Below, in pieces: positions 1-8,036 of a stretch of DNA of 13,373 bases (position 1 is the first letter of the stretch; the number at the start of each line of letters is the position of its first letter). This stretch comes from an uncultured Phycisphaerales bacterium (lineage in GTDB: Bacteria; Planctomycetota; Phycisphaerae; Sedimentisphaerales; Anaerobacaceae). The stretch spans positions 1 through 13,373 of the forward strand of contig CALEZT010000113.1 of assembly GCA_937927975.1 (NCBI GenBank), written 5' to 3'. Below the pieces are notes generated by a model. It was not told the origin of the DNA. It searched no databases and saw nothing but the letters and a program-made list of their open reading frames with translations. A program made the position numbers and the translations under genes.

Positions 1-226
1 CTCCTGAGCCGCCCCAAGTGCTTCCGGCTGGGACGAGCATCGCCGGTCGGGATTTTCACCCGAGGATTCAACGTGCCTTTTCAAGGCGCACACAACCCGT
101 ACTATGCCCCGACCGATAAATCGCGAAAACCGCGTTCTTTTGTGCTTGACAGGGGGTCCGTGTGCTTCAGTTCTTGCCGAAAGGAGTGCGCGTGGTGACA
201 TTTCCAAGACATGACATCACGCGCTT
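1..226. other. Unassigned left edge
   Basis: No gene can be supported here. Plus frame 1 is open from the window edge to a TGA at 196-198, but its 65 codons resemble nothing I recognise. A TTGACA lies at 146-151 without a convincing -10 partner. A short imperfect hairpin (GTGCCTT / AAGGCGCAC, about 72-90) has no T-run, so it is not a clear terminator for the minus-strand cluster that ends at 227. Confidence 0.4.
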
Positions 227-911
227 TCACGGTGATGCATCGAGCCTGTTTGAGGACGTTACTTGGCTTCTCTCGATCTCCTCTTGCACGCCGACTTCCT
301 TCTCACAGCGGTCCATGTGGGCGGCGAAATCGCGCAGAAAATCCTCGCGCAATGGCTCAAAGTTCGGACCCCGATGTGCTCGCCTTCGGCCACATTCGGT
401 GATGGATCGTCCGTCCACCACTGGGGCAGTCGTGGCGAAGGGTGCTGGGCGGCATCGGGGGAGGCCTCGGGGACGTCAACTCGCTGGACCTGACTTCCAA
501 CGCCAGCACATTGCTGCTGATCATGTAGCGATAGGTCTTTGCATCCTTGGGCGAGAACCGCCATCGCATCACTCTGTCCGCGTCGACCGATCCGACCAAT
601 TCCCGATTCTCGATCAACATGCGTGCTTCCAGCCGTGCCGGCCCGAGATCGCCCATCGGCAGAGCCAGTTCGAAGACCCCAAACTGCTCGATGCGGTCCT
701 GCGGGCCCGTCAGCCGGGTAAACACCACACGCGGCCGCTTCCAGGCCCGGACGAACCGCCCGCCCCAGCCGCCTTGGGACGGGTCTTCCGGCATCCCATG
801 CAGCAGGTCGCCGACGGAGTCGTGTGCCCCCATTCTCATCTTGCCTTCGAGCAGCGTCGCGACACAATCGCCCAAGGCACCGTGGCCTGCGACGTCTGTG
901 GCGACGAATGA
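227..911 (-). pseudogene. C-terminal remnant of a DUF1593 (nucleoside-hydrolase-like, secreted) protein, frameshifted
   Basis: The minus strand carries the C-terminal half of a DUF1593-type protein split over three frames. The first piece (about 911-500) has GHGALGD, a PEDPSQGGWGGRF stretch typical of the family, and RWRFSPKDAKTYRY. The second (about 500-352) has AAQHPSPRLPQWWTDDP and GEHIGVRTLSH. The third (about 352-227) has REDFLRDFAAHMDRC and ends at a TGA. The second shift is easy to place: the family has a Trp-Arg before Glu-Asp, and here the Trp codon has lost one base near 350-352. The reading frame meets a TAG just upstream of 911, and no N-terminal half is present before LamG protein A ends at 970, so the gene is 5' truncated as well as frameshifted. 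Family members are predicted secreted proteins with a nucleoside-hydrolase-like fold, often near glycan-degradation genes. Family assignment is from remembered motifs. Frameshifts in a draft assembly remain possible, but the missing N-terminus argues for real decay. Confidence 0.78.
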
Positions 912-969
912 CTTGTTACCCTATTGGCCCTCCTGGTTGCCGCTGGCCTGCCTGCCCGGTCCGAGCTTT

Positions 970-3636
970 CTACACGGGTTTGGCGCCGCTGATGGCGAAT
1001 TCGGCGGGCGAGGATGCAGAAACCTTGATCCAGATCACCATGGTGCGGGTGCCGTCGGTGTCTACGAAAGCGCCCTGCCGCACCTCGTCGGGGGTTTTGC
1101 CATTCATGAGCACGCTGGCAGTGCCGCCAGCGCCCCAATTCCTGACGGTGAAACAGACGTTCACGAGCGGGTGCTCCGGCGACGCCGCAATGGCAACCGA
1201 CATGGCCTGGGCACCGGCGCGCAGCGGGTATTCCCGTTTGGCCGGGTTGTATGGTTCCGCAGTGCAGCCCGCGAGCGCCTTGATCTCAGGCGCCTGCAAC
1301 CACGAGCGGGCGAGGGTCGCGAGTTCGGCAGGCGTTTGTTTGCTCATGCCCTCGAGGAGCAGGCGTTCTTGATAAGGCCGCTTGCCTTCCTGGTTCCGAT
1401 ACACGGCGGGAACGACGTGTGTCAGTGAACTGTGTGCGGTCCGGTCGGAGTGCTTGGCGTAGCGACCGTCGGATGGCATCTGCGCCACAGGCCAGTGGTT
1501 CCAGGAGGGAAACACCGAGTAGTCCGTGAGTTCGCCGGCATAGACATCGCCCTTCTGGAAGTCGCCGATCGTGAATGGGTCATACTCGCCCTTGAAGTTG
1601 ATCACGTGGATCTTCGTATCGCGGTAGTTCACGCCGCGTGGCGGTCCGTTCTTCCAGGAATACTCGCGGACCTCGCCGGCGAGGGTGGCCAGCACAAGCG
1701 TCGGGTCGGTTTCCACGACTTGTTCCGGGTGCTGGTCGGGTCCCGTGATGACCATGCCTTCTTGCCATTCGTGGTTGATCGGACCGCTCGACCACAGCCG
1801 CATGGTCTTTGCCGCCACGCCGTCCGGATAGATCGTATAGGTCCAATCGCTCCAATCACCCCAACCGGTTTTTTCGTCGTAATTGGCGATCGTGTGGAAG
1901 ACATCGACCAATGGGTAACGCCACTGCACCACGGTGCGGGCCGGGGTGTTCTCCAGGATCTTGGCGTGGTTCGAGAACGCCTCCTTGTCGGACATCGGCT
2001 CCTGGCAACCCTGGCCGCCCGAACGACCCCATGTTTCGTTGAACTCGTTGCTATACCATTCACCCTTTTCGTTGACCATCATGGTGATGAATCCAACGCC
2101 GCGCCAGAATACGAAGCTCGTCGGCTGCCGGTCGAACTCGACGACCACGTCCGGGTGCTCGCTGAAGCGGAACATGCCTTCCCAAGTGTCGTAAAACGGC
2201 AGATGCGTGTAGTAGGCGCCGAACTTCCCGGTCTTGAGGCCGGCCGGAAGAACCCGCCGGTCGAGATCCGGCTTGGCGCGCGCCGGATTGGACATGCCGA
2301 GCAGAGCGCACGATGCGGCCACCTGTTCCGACGTCATGGCGATGTTGTAGATCCGCACTTCGTCGATAAGACCGTCGAAAGAAAAATCGTGCGGATCCGC
2401 GAACCGAACCGGATCGGATTGGCCCATGGGCGTGCCTTTGCCAATCTGGATCGGGCTTTCGCTACGGGCGACGCCATCCTTGGGCGCGGCCTGTTCGTTG
2501 CAGAGCTTGCCATCAATGAACACACGGACGGCGCCGCTGCTCTTGTCGTAGGTTCCCGCGACATGATACCAGCGCTTCGTAACAAGCTGAGGCTTGGACT
2601 CCGCTTTGACAAGTTGGCCGCCGGCTTTGACCGATATGGCCACGGAGCCATGCGGTCCGATGGATAATGCGTAACTTTCCTCATGCCCCTGTTGGACCAC
2701 CGGCGTCCAGTTCCACGGATAGGCGCCAAGCGCCACCCATCCTTCGAGGGTGACCGCGTCGGAAATCGAGGGAGCCTTATCCGCAGGCAGGCGGACGACG
2801 CTGTGGTAGCCGTCGAAAGCCAGCGCGGTACCGGAAACGCCCTGCTTCCAATAGCTCATGTGCCCGCCAATCGCGCAGGCCTCGCCGGCTGAGCTTTCCT
2901 TGGTGATATCACCGGTGCCTTCGTCGAACTTCCACCATCGCACCGGCTGAACGACCACCTTGTCGTGGATCGCGCGGCCGGAGACTGGCTTGGCCGGTGC
3001 GGGCGGTGGTGGCACCTTGGTGCTTTCGACGGCGATTCCTTCTGCAGTGAGACCCAACTCCTGAACCGTGAGGTTACTTGGTGCCAGCCAGTCGTTGTAT
3101 TTCGCGGTGCCCGCTTTGAAAGTGCGCGTGACCTTGCCTTCCGGCGTGATCGTGAAATACTCATCCACGAAGCGGGTTGGATCCACAAGATGCGAGGGCG
3201 GCTTGCCGCCGAGTTTCTTGAGATGCTTGGGCAGGTTCACCGCATTGTAATGCGGGTTCGTGCCCTCGAACGTGGGCAGGTAACGCCAGTGGATGACGAC
3301 TTTGTCCGGTGAGCTTTCGATGATGCGGGCCACCGAGTAGGTGTTCACGTTGTCCGGTCTCTCACGCGGGCCGTCACCTTGACGCTCGGTCAACTCCGGC
3401 ACGAACCACTTTCCGCCTTTGGCCTCGAAATACGGGAGGTAGCTCGAGCCTCGCCAAAACACGAATCGCCCATGGTCCGGGCCGATGTCGCGGACCACAA
3501 TGTCCGCCTCCGGTCCGGTGCGAGAATACTCCTCGAACGCTTCGCCGGATTTGATCTTGGTATAATAGGCGCAGAACTCGGCTTGGGCCGGGACGAGCGA
3601 CGTAAGCAGAAACGTCAAGTAAAGCAATGTTCTCAC
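970..3636 (-). CDS. LamG protein A: secreted protein with LamG domain between two homologous modules (888 aa)
   Basis: The GTG start at 3636 is chosen because GAGGAG sits 6 nt upstream and a signal peptide follows at once (hydrophobic LLYLTFLLTSLV, likely cleavage after AQA, residue 19). Module 1 (about 20-205) contains FVFWRG (58-63), KVVIHWR (112-118) and DEYFTITPEG. A proline-rich linker follows (about 207-218). A LamG/concanavalin-A-like jelly-roll spans about 230-445, with GVSGTALAFDGY, WYHVAGTYD and FDGLIDEVRIY. Module 2 (about 470-610) repeats the first, with FVFWRG (508-513), MSDKEAFSNHAKILEN, RTVVQWR (567-573) and YTIYPDG. The C-terminal region has WNHWPVAQMPSDGR (712-725), a Cys at 828 and VRQG...DGTRTMVIW near the end. 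LamG domains usually bind glycans; the other modules have no function I know. It lies 48 bp downstream of LamG protein B and shares the KPDL-(D/E)-RR linker with it. It is probably exported to the periplasm or surface. Confidence 0.9.
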   Translation of the reverse strand: MRTLLYLTFLLTSLVPAQAEFCAYYTKIKSGEAFEEYSRTGPEADIVVRDIGPDHGRFVFWRGSSYLPYFEAKGGKWFVPELTERQGDGPRERPDNVNTYSVARIIESSPDKVVIHWRYLPTFEGTNPHYNAVNLPKHLKKLGGKPPSHLVDPTRFVDEYFTITPEGKVTRTFKAGTAKYNDWLAPSNLTVQELGLTAEGIAVESTKVPPPPAPAKPVSGRAIHDKVVVQPVRWWKFDEGTGDITKESSAGEACAIGGHMSYWKQGVSGTALAFDGYHSVVRLPADKAPSISDAVTLEGWVALGAYPWNWTPVVQQGHEESYALSIGPHGSVAISVKAGGQLVKAESKPQLVTKRWYHVAGTYDKSSGAVRVFIDGKLCNEQAAPKDGVARSESPIQIGKGTPMGQSDPVRFADPHDFSFDGLIDEVRIYNIAMTSEQVAASCALLGMSNPARAKPDLDRRVLPAGLKTGKFGAYYTHLPFYDTWEGMFRFSEHPDVVVEFDRQPTSFVFWRGVGFITMMVNEKGEWYSNEFNETWGRSGGQGCQEPMSDKEAFSNHAKILENTPARTVVQWRYPLVDVFHTIANYDEKTGWGDWSDWTYTIYPDGVAAKTMRLWSSGPINHEWQEGMVITGPDQHPEQVVETDPTLVLATLAGEVREYSWKNGPPRGVNYRDTKIHVINFKGEYDPFTIGDFQKGDVYAGELTDYSVFPSWNHWPVAQMPSDGRYAKHSDRTAHSSLTHVVPAVYRNQEGKRPYQERLLLEGMSKQTPAELATLARSWLQAPEIKALAGCTAEPYNPAKREYPLRAGAQAMSVAIAASPEHPLVNVCFTVRNWGAGGTASVLMNGKTPDEVRQGAFVDTDGTRTMVIWIKVSASSPAEFAISGAKPV

Positions 3637-3684
3637 GGCGATCTCCTCATGATGGTTGGTGGGATTCAGATTCAGGATTGGACG

Positions 3685-6471
3685 TCATTCTAATGATGCC
3701 TCACGGATTTCAAAGCGGGCGGTGGATTCGGACCGTAGGTCAAAATAGAGGATCCTCGTGGTTCCGCCGGTGGGGGTGCGAACGACTCCCTGCCGGAAGG
3801 CCTTGCCCGGCGCGACTTCCTTGTCGTTGATCGTGACGCGTGCAGCGGCCGCACTGTCCCAGTTTCCGATGACCAAGCACGGGTTGTGGATCGGCGAGTC
3901 TTTCGATCCCCGCAGGGTCAGTGAGATCGAACGGGCGGCGGCTGTCAGGACGTACGCGCGTTGGTTGCGGTCGTAGCCTCTGGATTCGCCATTGCGGACA
4001 TCTTCGACTGCCGGCGGGCGGTTCCAAGACTTGGCAAGTGCCGCGAGGCTCGGTGCCGGCTGGTCGGTGAAACCGTGGAGAATCGTGCTGCCGGGGTTAC
4101 CGCCACCAAGGGCGGCGTGCGTCACGCGGTCGGTCGAGACCGCATAGCGGCCGTCGGAGGGATTGAGCCCCACCGGCCAGTGGTTCCACGGGCCGGCGAA
4201 TGGATCGGGGGTGTGCTTTGACTGCTCCTGTTCACCCCATTGGCCAATGTCGGCCCCCTCCTCCTGGTAGATGGCGAATACTCTCCACCGGGACTTGAAG
4301 TTGATCAGCTTGATACAGGCATCCTCGATCGGATTGGGGGGAACATGGTTGGGCAATCGCCAGGTCAAATCCGCGCTCCGGCCCTTCGTGTTGGCCACGG
4401 TCAGGGCCGTGAGATCGATGTTGTCCAGGCAGGTTGTTCCCGGTTCGCAAAGGAACTGCGTGTCGTGCCAGCCGCCGTTGATGCCCTCGACGTGGCGGAC
4501 GCCCACGCCGTCCGGGTAGATCGTGTAATACTCGTCCGCCCAGATGCCGGTCCGCCCGAAGACGTAGCCGACATCAATGGATGCGTAGCGCCAGTGGACC
4601 ACCACGCGGGCGTCGGTGTTCTCGATGAGCCGGACATGATTGAAGCGTCCGCGTTTGTCGGCCATGTGCTCGGCGCAACCGTGCGGGCCGCCGATTTCCC
4701 AACTCTGGTCGGCCATCCACTTGTTGTTCTCGGTTACCCATCCGGAGCCGAAATTGATCCCCTGCCAGAAGACCACGCGGCCCGGAAGCGTGTCGAAGCG
4801 AACGATGATGTCACGATACGGGTCCGACCGCCACAGGTTGTCCCACAACTCGTGAAACTTCAGCGTCTCACAGGATGCGCCGAACTTCGCCGCCGGCTGG
4901 CCGGTGACCGTGCCCGGCAGGATGCGCCGTTCCAGATCCGGCTTGGCCACCGCATCTGCCGGGGGGCAAAACGCCTCGAAGGAACCGCGGATTTCGTCGG
5001 CTGAGAGCGATTGGACGTGGATCCTCACCTCGTCGATGAGACCCTCGATGCCATAAACGAGAGGCAGGTTGTTGTTGGCGGCCCGTTTGCTGTGGGACAC
5101 GGGATCGGAGACCCGCTGGGCATCGCCGTTGAGACCGATCAACAGATTCCGGTCGGGCAGCACGACGGGGCCGGACGCGGGTTCGGATGATACCAGCCTG
5201 CCGTCAACATAAAGGCACATCCGGCCGTTGCCGTACGTGCCCGCCAGATGGGTCCAACGGTAGGTTGCCAACACCTCCCGCGCGGGGACGGTGTCCTTGG
5301 GTTCGAGGACGCCCCCGCCGACCTGCCGCCCGTTGAGTTTGAAGATGGGGCGGCCGTAGGGATCCACGCCAAGCATGAAACCTCCCATCTTCCACGGGCT
5401 GTAGGTGTATGGATCGCGATAGCCGTGTTTGTAGTCTTCCGGAGATACTGGCTCCCCCGCCGAGCAGTGGACGATTCCCGCGTCGTTCCACGGATAGGCC
5501 CCGAGCGCCACCCATGCCTCGACGGTCAGTTGATCAGTCAGGGCGGGAACCTTTGCCTTGGGCAGTTCGACTTTGGAGAAGTACCCATCGAATGCCAGTG
5601 CCGTGCCGGAGACACCCTTTTTCCAGAGGGCCTTGTTGCCAGCGACGGGACAGATCGTCCCGTTAACCAGCTCGCGTGCTTCGCCTCGGTTGGCCGCCAG
5701 GCCGTCGTCGAACATGAACCCGAGTGCCGGTCGTCGGGCGGGGGGCTGGCGGACGGGCGCGCCGGCCACCGGCGCGAGGGGTGAGTCAGACTGCGAAGCC
5801 TTGGTCAGCGACAACTCGGTGACTCCGTCATCCGTTAGATTCAGTTCCTGGCTCGTCACGTTGGCCGGGTCGTTGAAATCCTCGATCTTCGGGGTGCCGA
5901 CGCGGACCTCACGCCGCACCTTGCCATCGGGCGTGATGGCAAGAATCTCATGCACGACTTCAGTCATCACAACGCTGGCGGGGTCTGGCACATGGCGCCA
6001 GTGAACGACGATCCGCTCCGGCCGGTCCTCGACAACACGGACGAATGAGCTAAGGCACAGGGTATCCGGTCGGCAATCGGCGAGCGGCTGGAGCGGGAAC
6101 CTGCCCTTGGGAGTCTCGAGATAGGGAAGGTAACCGGCGGCCCGGCCAAACACAAGGCGGCGGCCCGTGGCCACGTTTACGATCAGATCGGCGTATCGGC
6201 CCCAGCGGATGGCGCCCTCCCGGGGCGGCCGGGGGGCTTGGTCGGCCCTGTCGGCCTGGTCCCCGGCAAACACCTTGGCGGCGTTGACTGGAATCCGGCC
6301 AAGCAAGGACTGCTCCTGCGGCTGATGGTAATCCAGCCGGGTGTAGCACGCATAGAAGTCCCCTGCCCGTGCCGTAGAAGCAAATGCCGCCACCAGGGCG
6401 AGCACGACCGCAATCGTGTCTTTGCGAACGAGATGGATCGGGGGAGACGCCCTACAAAGAGAACTGTGCAT
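3685..6471 (-). CDS. LamG protein B: secreted protein with LamG domain between two homologous modules (928 aa)
   Basis: This has the same architecture as LamG protein A. The ATG at 6471 has AAAGGG about 8 nt upstream and no better start codon inside the leader, giving a 16-residue N-extension before a hydrophobic segment (TIAVVLALVAAFASTARA, cleavage about residue 36). Module 1 (about 38-225) has LVFGRA (106-111) in place of FVFWRG, RIVVHWR (153-159), and an extra Arg/Ala/Pro-rich insertion at about 52-90 missing from its paralogues. LamG spans about 248-500 (GVSGTALAFDGY, WTHLAGTYG, IEGLIDEVRIH) with an insertion near 337-364. Module 2 (about 528-660) has VVFWQG (566-571), EHMADKRGRFNHVRLIEN, RVVVHWR (622-628) and DEYYTIYPDG. 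The C-terminal region has WNHWPVGLNPSDGR (762-775), Cys865 and FRQG (892-895). The first 20 bases overlap the end of the permease remnant, so its leader region may descend from a rearrangement. Catalytic function, if any, is unknown. Confidence 0.9.
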   Translation of the reverse strand: MHSSLCRASPPIHLVRKDTIAVVLALVAAFASTARAGDFYACYTRLDYHQPQEQSLLGRIPVNAAKVFAGDQADRADQAPRPPREGAIRWGRYADLIVNVATGRRLVFGRAAGYLPYLETPKGRFPLQPLADCRPDTLCLSSFVRVVEDRPERIVVHWRHVPDPASVVMTEVVHEILAITPDGKVRREVRVGTPKIEDFNDPANVTSQELNLTDDGVTELSLTKASQSDSPLAPVAGAPVRQPPARRPALGFMFDDGLAANRGEARELVNGTICPVAGNKALWKKGVSGTALAFDGYFSKVELPKAKVPALTDQLTVEAWVALGAYPWNDAGIVHCSAGEPVSPEDYKHGYRDPYTYSPWKMGGFMLGVDPYGRPIFKLNGRQVGGGVLEPKDTVPAREVLATYRWTHLAGTYGNGRMCLYVDGRLVSSEPASGPVVLPDRNLLIGLNGDAQRVSDPVSHSKRAANNNLPLVYGIEGLIDEVRIHVQSLSADEIRGSFEAFCPPADAVAKPDLERRILPGTVTGQPAAKFGASCETLKFHELWDNLWRSDPYRDIIVRFDTLPGRVVFWQGINFGSGWVTENNKWMADQSWEIGGPHGCAEHMADKRGRFNHVRLIENTDARVVVHWRYASIDVGYVFGRTGIWADEYYTIYPDGVGVRHVEGINGGWHDTQFLCEPGTTCLDNIDLTALTVANTKGRSADLTWRLPNHVPPNPIEDACIKLINFKSRWRVFAIYQEEGADIGQWGEQEQSKHTPDPFAGPWNHWPVGLNPSDGRYAVSTDRVTHAALGGGNPGSTILHGFTDQPAPSLAALAKSWNRPPAVEDVRNGESRGYDRNQRAYVLTAAARSISLTLRGSKDSPIHNPCLVIGNWDSAAAARVTINDKEVAPGKAFRQGVVRTPTGGTTRILYFDLRSESTARFEIREASLE

Positions 6472-6622
6472 GACCTGCCCTTTCGAAGATCGCTGTTTGA
6501 GTTCTTCTGCGATCCGCCATTTCTCTGGTGGTCAACTTATGGGTATCGGCCCAGGATCCCCAACACATCATAGTGACAATACACATAATGACAGCATTAG
6601 CGTAGGACTCAACGATGACCAT
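6452..6622 (-). pseudogene. N-terminal remnant of a GRP/RhaT-type sugar permease
   Basis: A 56-codon minus-strand frame starts at an ATG (6622) preceded by GGAGAG at good spacing and ends at a TAG (6454-6452). Its first 30 residues (MVIVESYANAVIMCIVTMMC, then WGSWADTHKL) match the N-terminus I recall for GRP-family/ureide-type sugar permeases, where a first membrane helix is followed by C-W-G-S-W-A-(N/D)-x-x-K-L. In intact members this continues into W-R-F-E-L-F-Y-W-D-Y and about nine more helices. Here the frame turns hydrophilic after about residue 34. A +1 frame shows K-W-R at the expected place and then diverges. The rest of the permease (about 300 residues) is absent. The frame overlaps the start of LamG protein B by 20 bp. 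It could still be translated as a one-helix peptide, but I read it as a truncated gene. Confidence 0.7.
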
Positions 6623-6634
6623 ATTGACTCTCCG

Positions 6635-6648
6635 TGTTCAACGGAACA
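6635..6648. promoter_or_regulatory. Small inverted repeat upstream of the permease remnant
   Basis: TGTTC and GAACA form perfect 5-bp arms around a 4-nt centre, about 13 bp upstream of the permease-remnant start. It could be an operator half-site pair left over from regulation of the lost permease gene, or a chance palindrome. No clear -35/-10 pair could be fixed next to it. The remaining bases between 6650 and 6746 show nothing else. Confidence 0.2.
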
Positions 6649-6746
6649 GCACACTTCACGTTGTCGTTTGTTAGGCTTCATAAACAGCATTCTTGCCTAC
6701 TCCGGCCGCCGTAACAGATATGATTGGGCGGCTCGACTTCAACGAA

Positions 6747-7955
6747 CTAATCATAGAGGCCATAGGCCTGCAGGGTTTCCCACCACGCGAGGATGTTCTC
6801 CGGCGGAACGCCGGCCTGGATCACGTGGATCGGGGCGAACACGAATCCTCCGCCGGGCGCCAGGTCTTCGATACGACGGCGCGTTTCGTCGCGTACCTGC
6901 AGGGGCGTGCCAAACGGCAGCACGACCTGGGTATCGCAACTGCCGCCCCAGATGGTCAGGTCGTTCCCGTACTCCTGTTTGAACCGCCGGATGTCGCCCA
7001 TGCCCCGGCAATTGACCTGCCAGGGATTGAGGATATCGATGCCGGCCTCGATCAACAGGGGGATGAACTCCCAGATCGCTCCGTCGCAATGGAAGAAGAT
7101 GAAGATCTCGGTCCGGGCCCGACTCTTGAGAAACTGAAAGAGCCGGCAGTGGTACGGCCAGATCAGATCCTTGTACATCGCCACGGAAACCAGCGGACCG
7201 GACTGCGTGCCCAAGTCGTCGGCAGTGGAGAGGACCAGGGTGTGCTCGTCGAGCAGATCAAGGACGCGGCCCCAATAGGCCATCTTGATCTCCAGTTCCT
7301 TCGACATGATCGCATGGACCATCGCAGGATCCGTGGCCATATCCATGAAGAACCGTTCGTATCCGCGCATCCACATGGCATGCTCCCACATGCCCGCGTG
7401 CATTCGCTCAATCACCACGCCGGACTTCTGTTGGCTGACCACCTGATCGACGCGCTGCTTGAAACCTTCATAGCGGGCTGGGTCGAGCGCATCCGGCCAG
7501 GGATAGCGCTCGACGTCCTGCACGGTCTGGCAATCCGCCAAGGGGCTGAGGTACAGGTCATAGTAGTGTCCACCCTGCCTGGGCATTTGCCAGCCCATCC
7601 CGAACTCGTCGATCAAGCGATAGTAGTCCCCAATCATGCCGAGGTCATGGGCCAAACCGGGCCGGACCGGAGCAGAGGGCCGTACGCTTCGCACGTCCAC
7701 GCGGAGACGCTCCCGCACGTCGTCGCCGGTGTCGGCCATCTGCGTGACGCGATCCAGCACTTGTGCCTCGCCGGGCAAGCCGAGCACTTGGCGCAGCGCC
7801 GTCAGAGCACGGACATTGATCCCGGTGACCATGGAGCCGCCCAGATCGAACGGGACACGATCCGGCTCGCGATGATGGAGCGCCGTGACCAGACGTTGGT
7901 AGCTCGTCCATCCCTTGTCGCCAGGCGTCCGCCGGGAACTCTCACGTGCCGTCAT
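6747..7955 (-). CDS. Uroporphyrinogen decarboxylase (URO-D) family protein, methyltransferase-like branch (402 aa)
   Basis: The start is set at the ATG at 7955, which has AGGAG 8 nt upstream. An upstream in-frame ATG at 8015 would add 20 residues with no ribosome site. The protein has the family N-terminus RLVTALHHREPDRVPFDLGG (residues 21-40), then TADDLG (244-249), the metal-site region IFFHCDGAIWEFIPLLIEAG (286-305) followed by DILNP, and IWGGSCDTQVVLPFGTP (335-351) with PGGGFVFAPIHVIQ near the end. Family members include haem-pathway URO-D and cobamide-dependent methyltransferases such as MtaA/MtbA. The haem enzyme's N-terminal MRQAGRY motif is absent, so this is not HemE. The canonical H-x-C zinc motif reads H289-C290-D291 here, while C340 may supply the later Cys ligand. 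Large sets of such genes occur beside glycan genes in planctomycetes. The substrate is unknown. No signal peptide is visible, so it is cytoplasmic. Confidence 0.88.
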   Translation of the reverse strand: MTARESSRRTPGDKGWTSYQRLVTALHHREPDRVPFDLGGSMVTGINVRALTALRQVLGLPGEAQVLDRVTQMADTGDDVRERLRVDVRSVRPSAPVRPGLAHDLGMIGDYYRLIDEFGMGWQMPRQGGHYYDLYLSPLADCQTVQDVERYPWPDALDPARYEGFKQRVDQVVSQQKSGVVIERMHAGMWEHAMWMRGYERFFMDMATDPAMVHAIMSKELEIKMAYWGRVLDLLDEHTLVLSTADDLGTQSGPLVSVAMYKDLIWPYHCRLFQFLKSRARTEIFIFFHCDGAIWEFIPLLIEAGIDILNPWQVNCRGMGDIRRFKQEYGNDLTIWGGSCDTQVVLPFGTPLQVRDETRRRIEDLAPGGGFVFAPIHVIQAGVPPENILAWWETLQAYGLYD

Positions 7956-7968
7956 ATGCGTCGCTCCT

Positions 7969-7979
7969 GTACACTGTAC
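7969..7979. promoter_or_regulatory. Perfect odd palindrome GTACACTGTAC before the URO-D gene
   Basis: The arms GTACA and TGTAC flank one central base, 14 bp upstream of the ATG and just before the ribosome site. It lies in the 81-bp gap after LamG protein C and could be an operator or an RNA element. There is no supporting second copy with the same spacing, so this is tentative. Confidence 0.25.
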
Positions 7980-7987
7980 GACAGGGG

Positions 7988-8020
7988 AAGGCACGAGACG
8001 CAGGCGAATCTCCATGCCTT
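7988..8020 (-). other. Intercistronic stem-loop between LamG protein C and the URO-D gene
   Basis: AAGGCA pairs with TGCCTT, and inside it GAGA with TCTC, around a roughly 10-nt loop with a small internal bulge. No T-run follows on either strand, so it is not a standard intrinsic terminator. It may be a processing or stabilising hairpin in a shared mRNA, or chance in GC-rich DNA. Confidence 0.25.
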
Positions 8021-8036
8021 TGTCGGTTGAGTCTGC

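Noticed and set aside
72..90. Hairpin GTGCCTT / AAGGCGCAC as a terminator for the cluster
   Set aside because: The stem needs a bulge and no T-run follows on either strand.
1..198. Plus frame 1 open from the window edge to TGA at 196-198
   Set aside because: The 65 codons resemble no family I know and could be chance; the upstream sequence needed to judge it is outside the window.
162..911. Plus-strand frame with an AAAGGAG nearby (about 180-186) and TTGACA at 146-151
   Set aside because: It lies opposite the DUF1593 remnant, its translation is low in complexity and unrecognisable, and no -10 box fits the TTGACA.
547..1428. Plus-strand frame crossing the join between the DUF1593 remnant and LamG protein A
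   Set aside because: It spans two minus-strand coding regions and their gap, with no ribosome site or domain; a shadow.
1432..2667. Long plus-strand open frame (411 codons) opposite LamG protein A
   Set aside because: It is an antisense shadow: no ribosome site, no recognisable motifs, and the minus-strand frame is an obvious secreted LamG protein.
7956..8015. Longer URO-D start at 8015
   Set aside because: No ribosome site precedes it, the 20 extra residues lie across the intercistronic hairpin, and the ATG at 7955 has AGGAG at good spacing.
6693..8030. Long plus-strand open frame (445 codons) opposite the URO-D gene
   Set aside because: It is the antisense shadow of a clear URO-D family gene in GC-rich DNA. 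Its translation has no recognisable domain.
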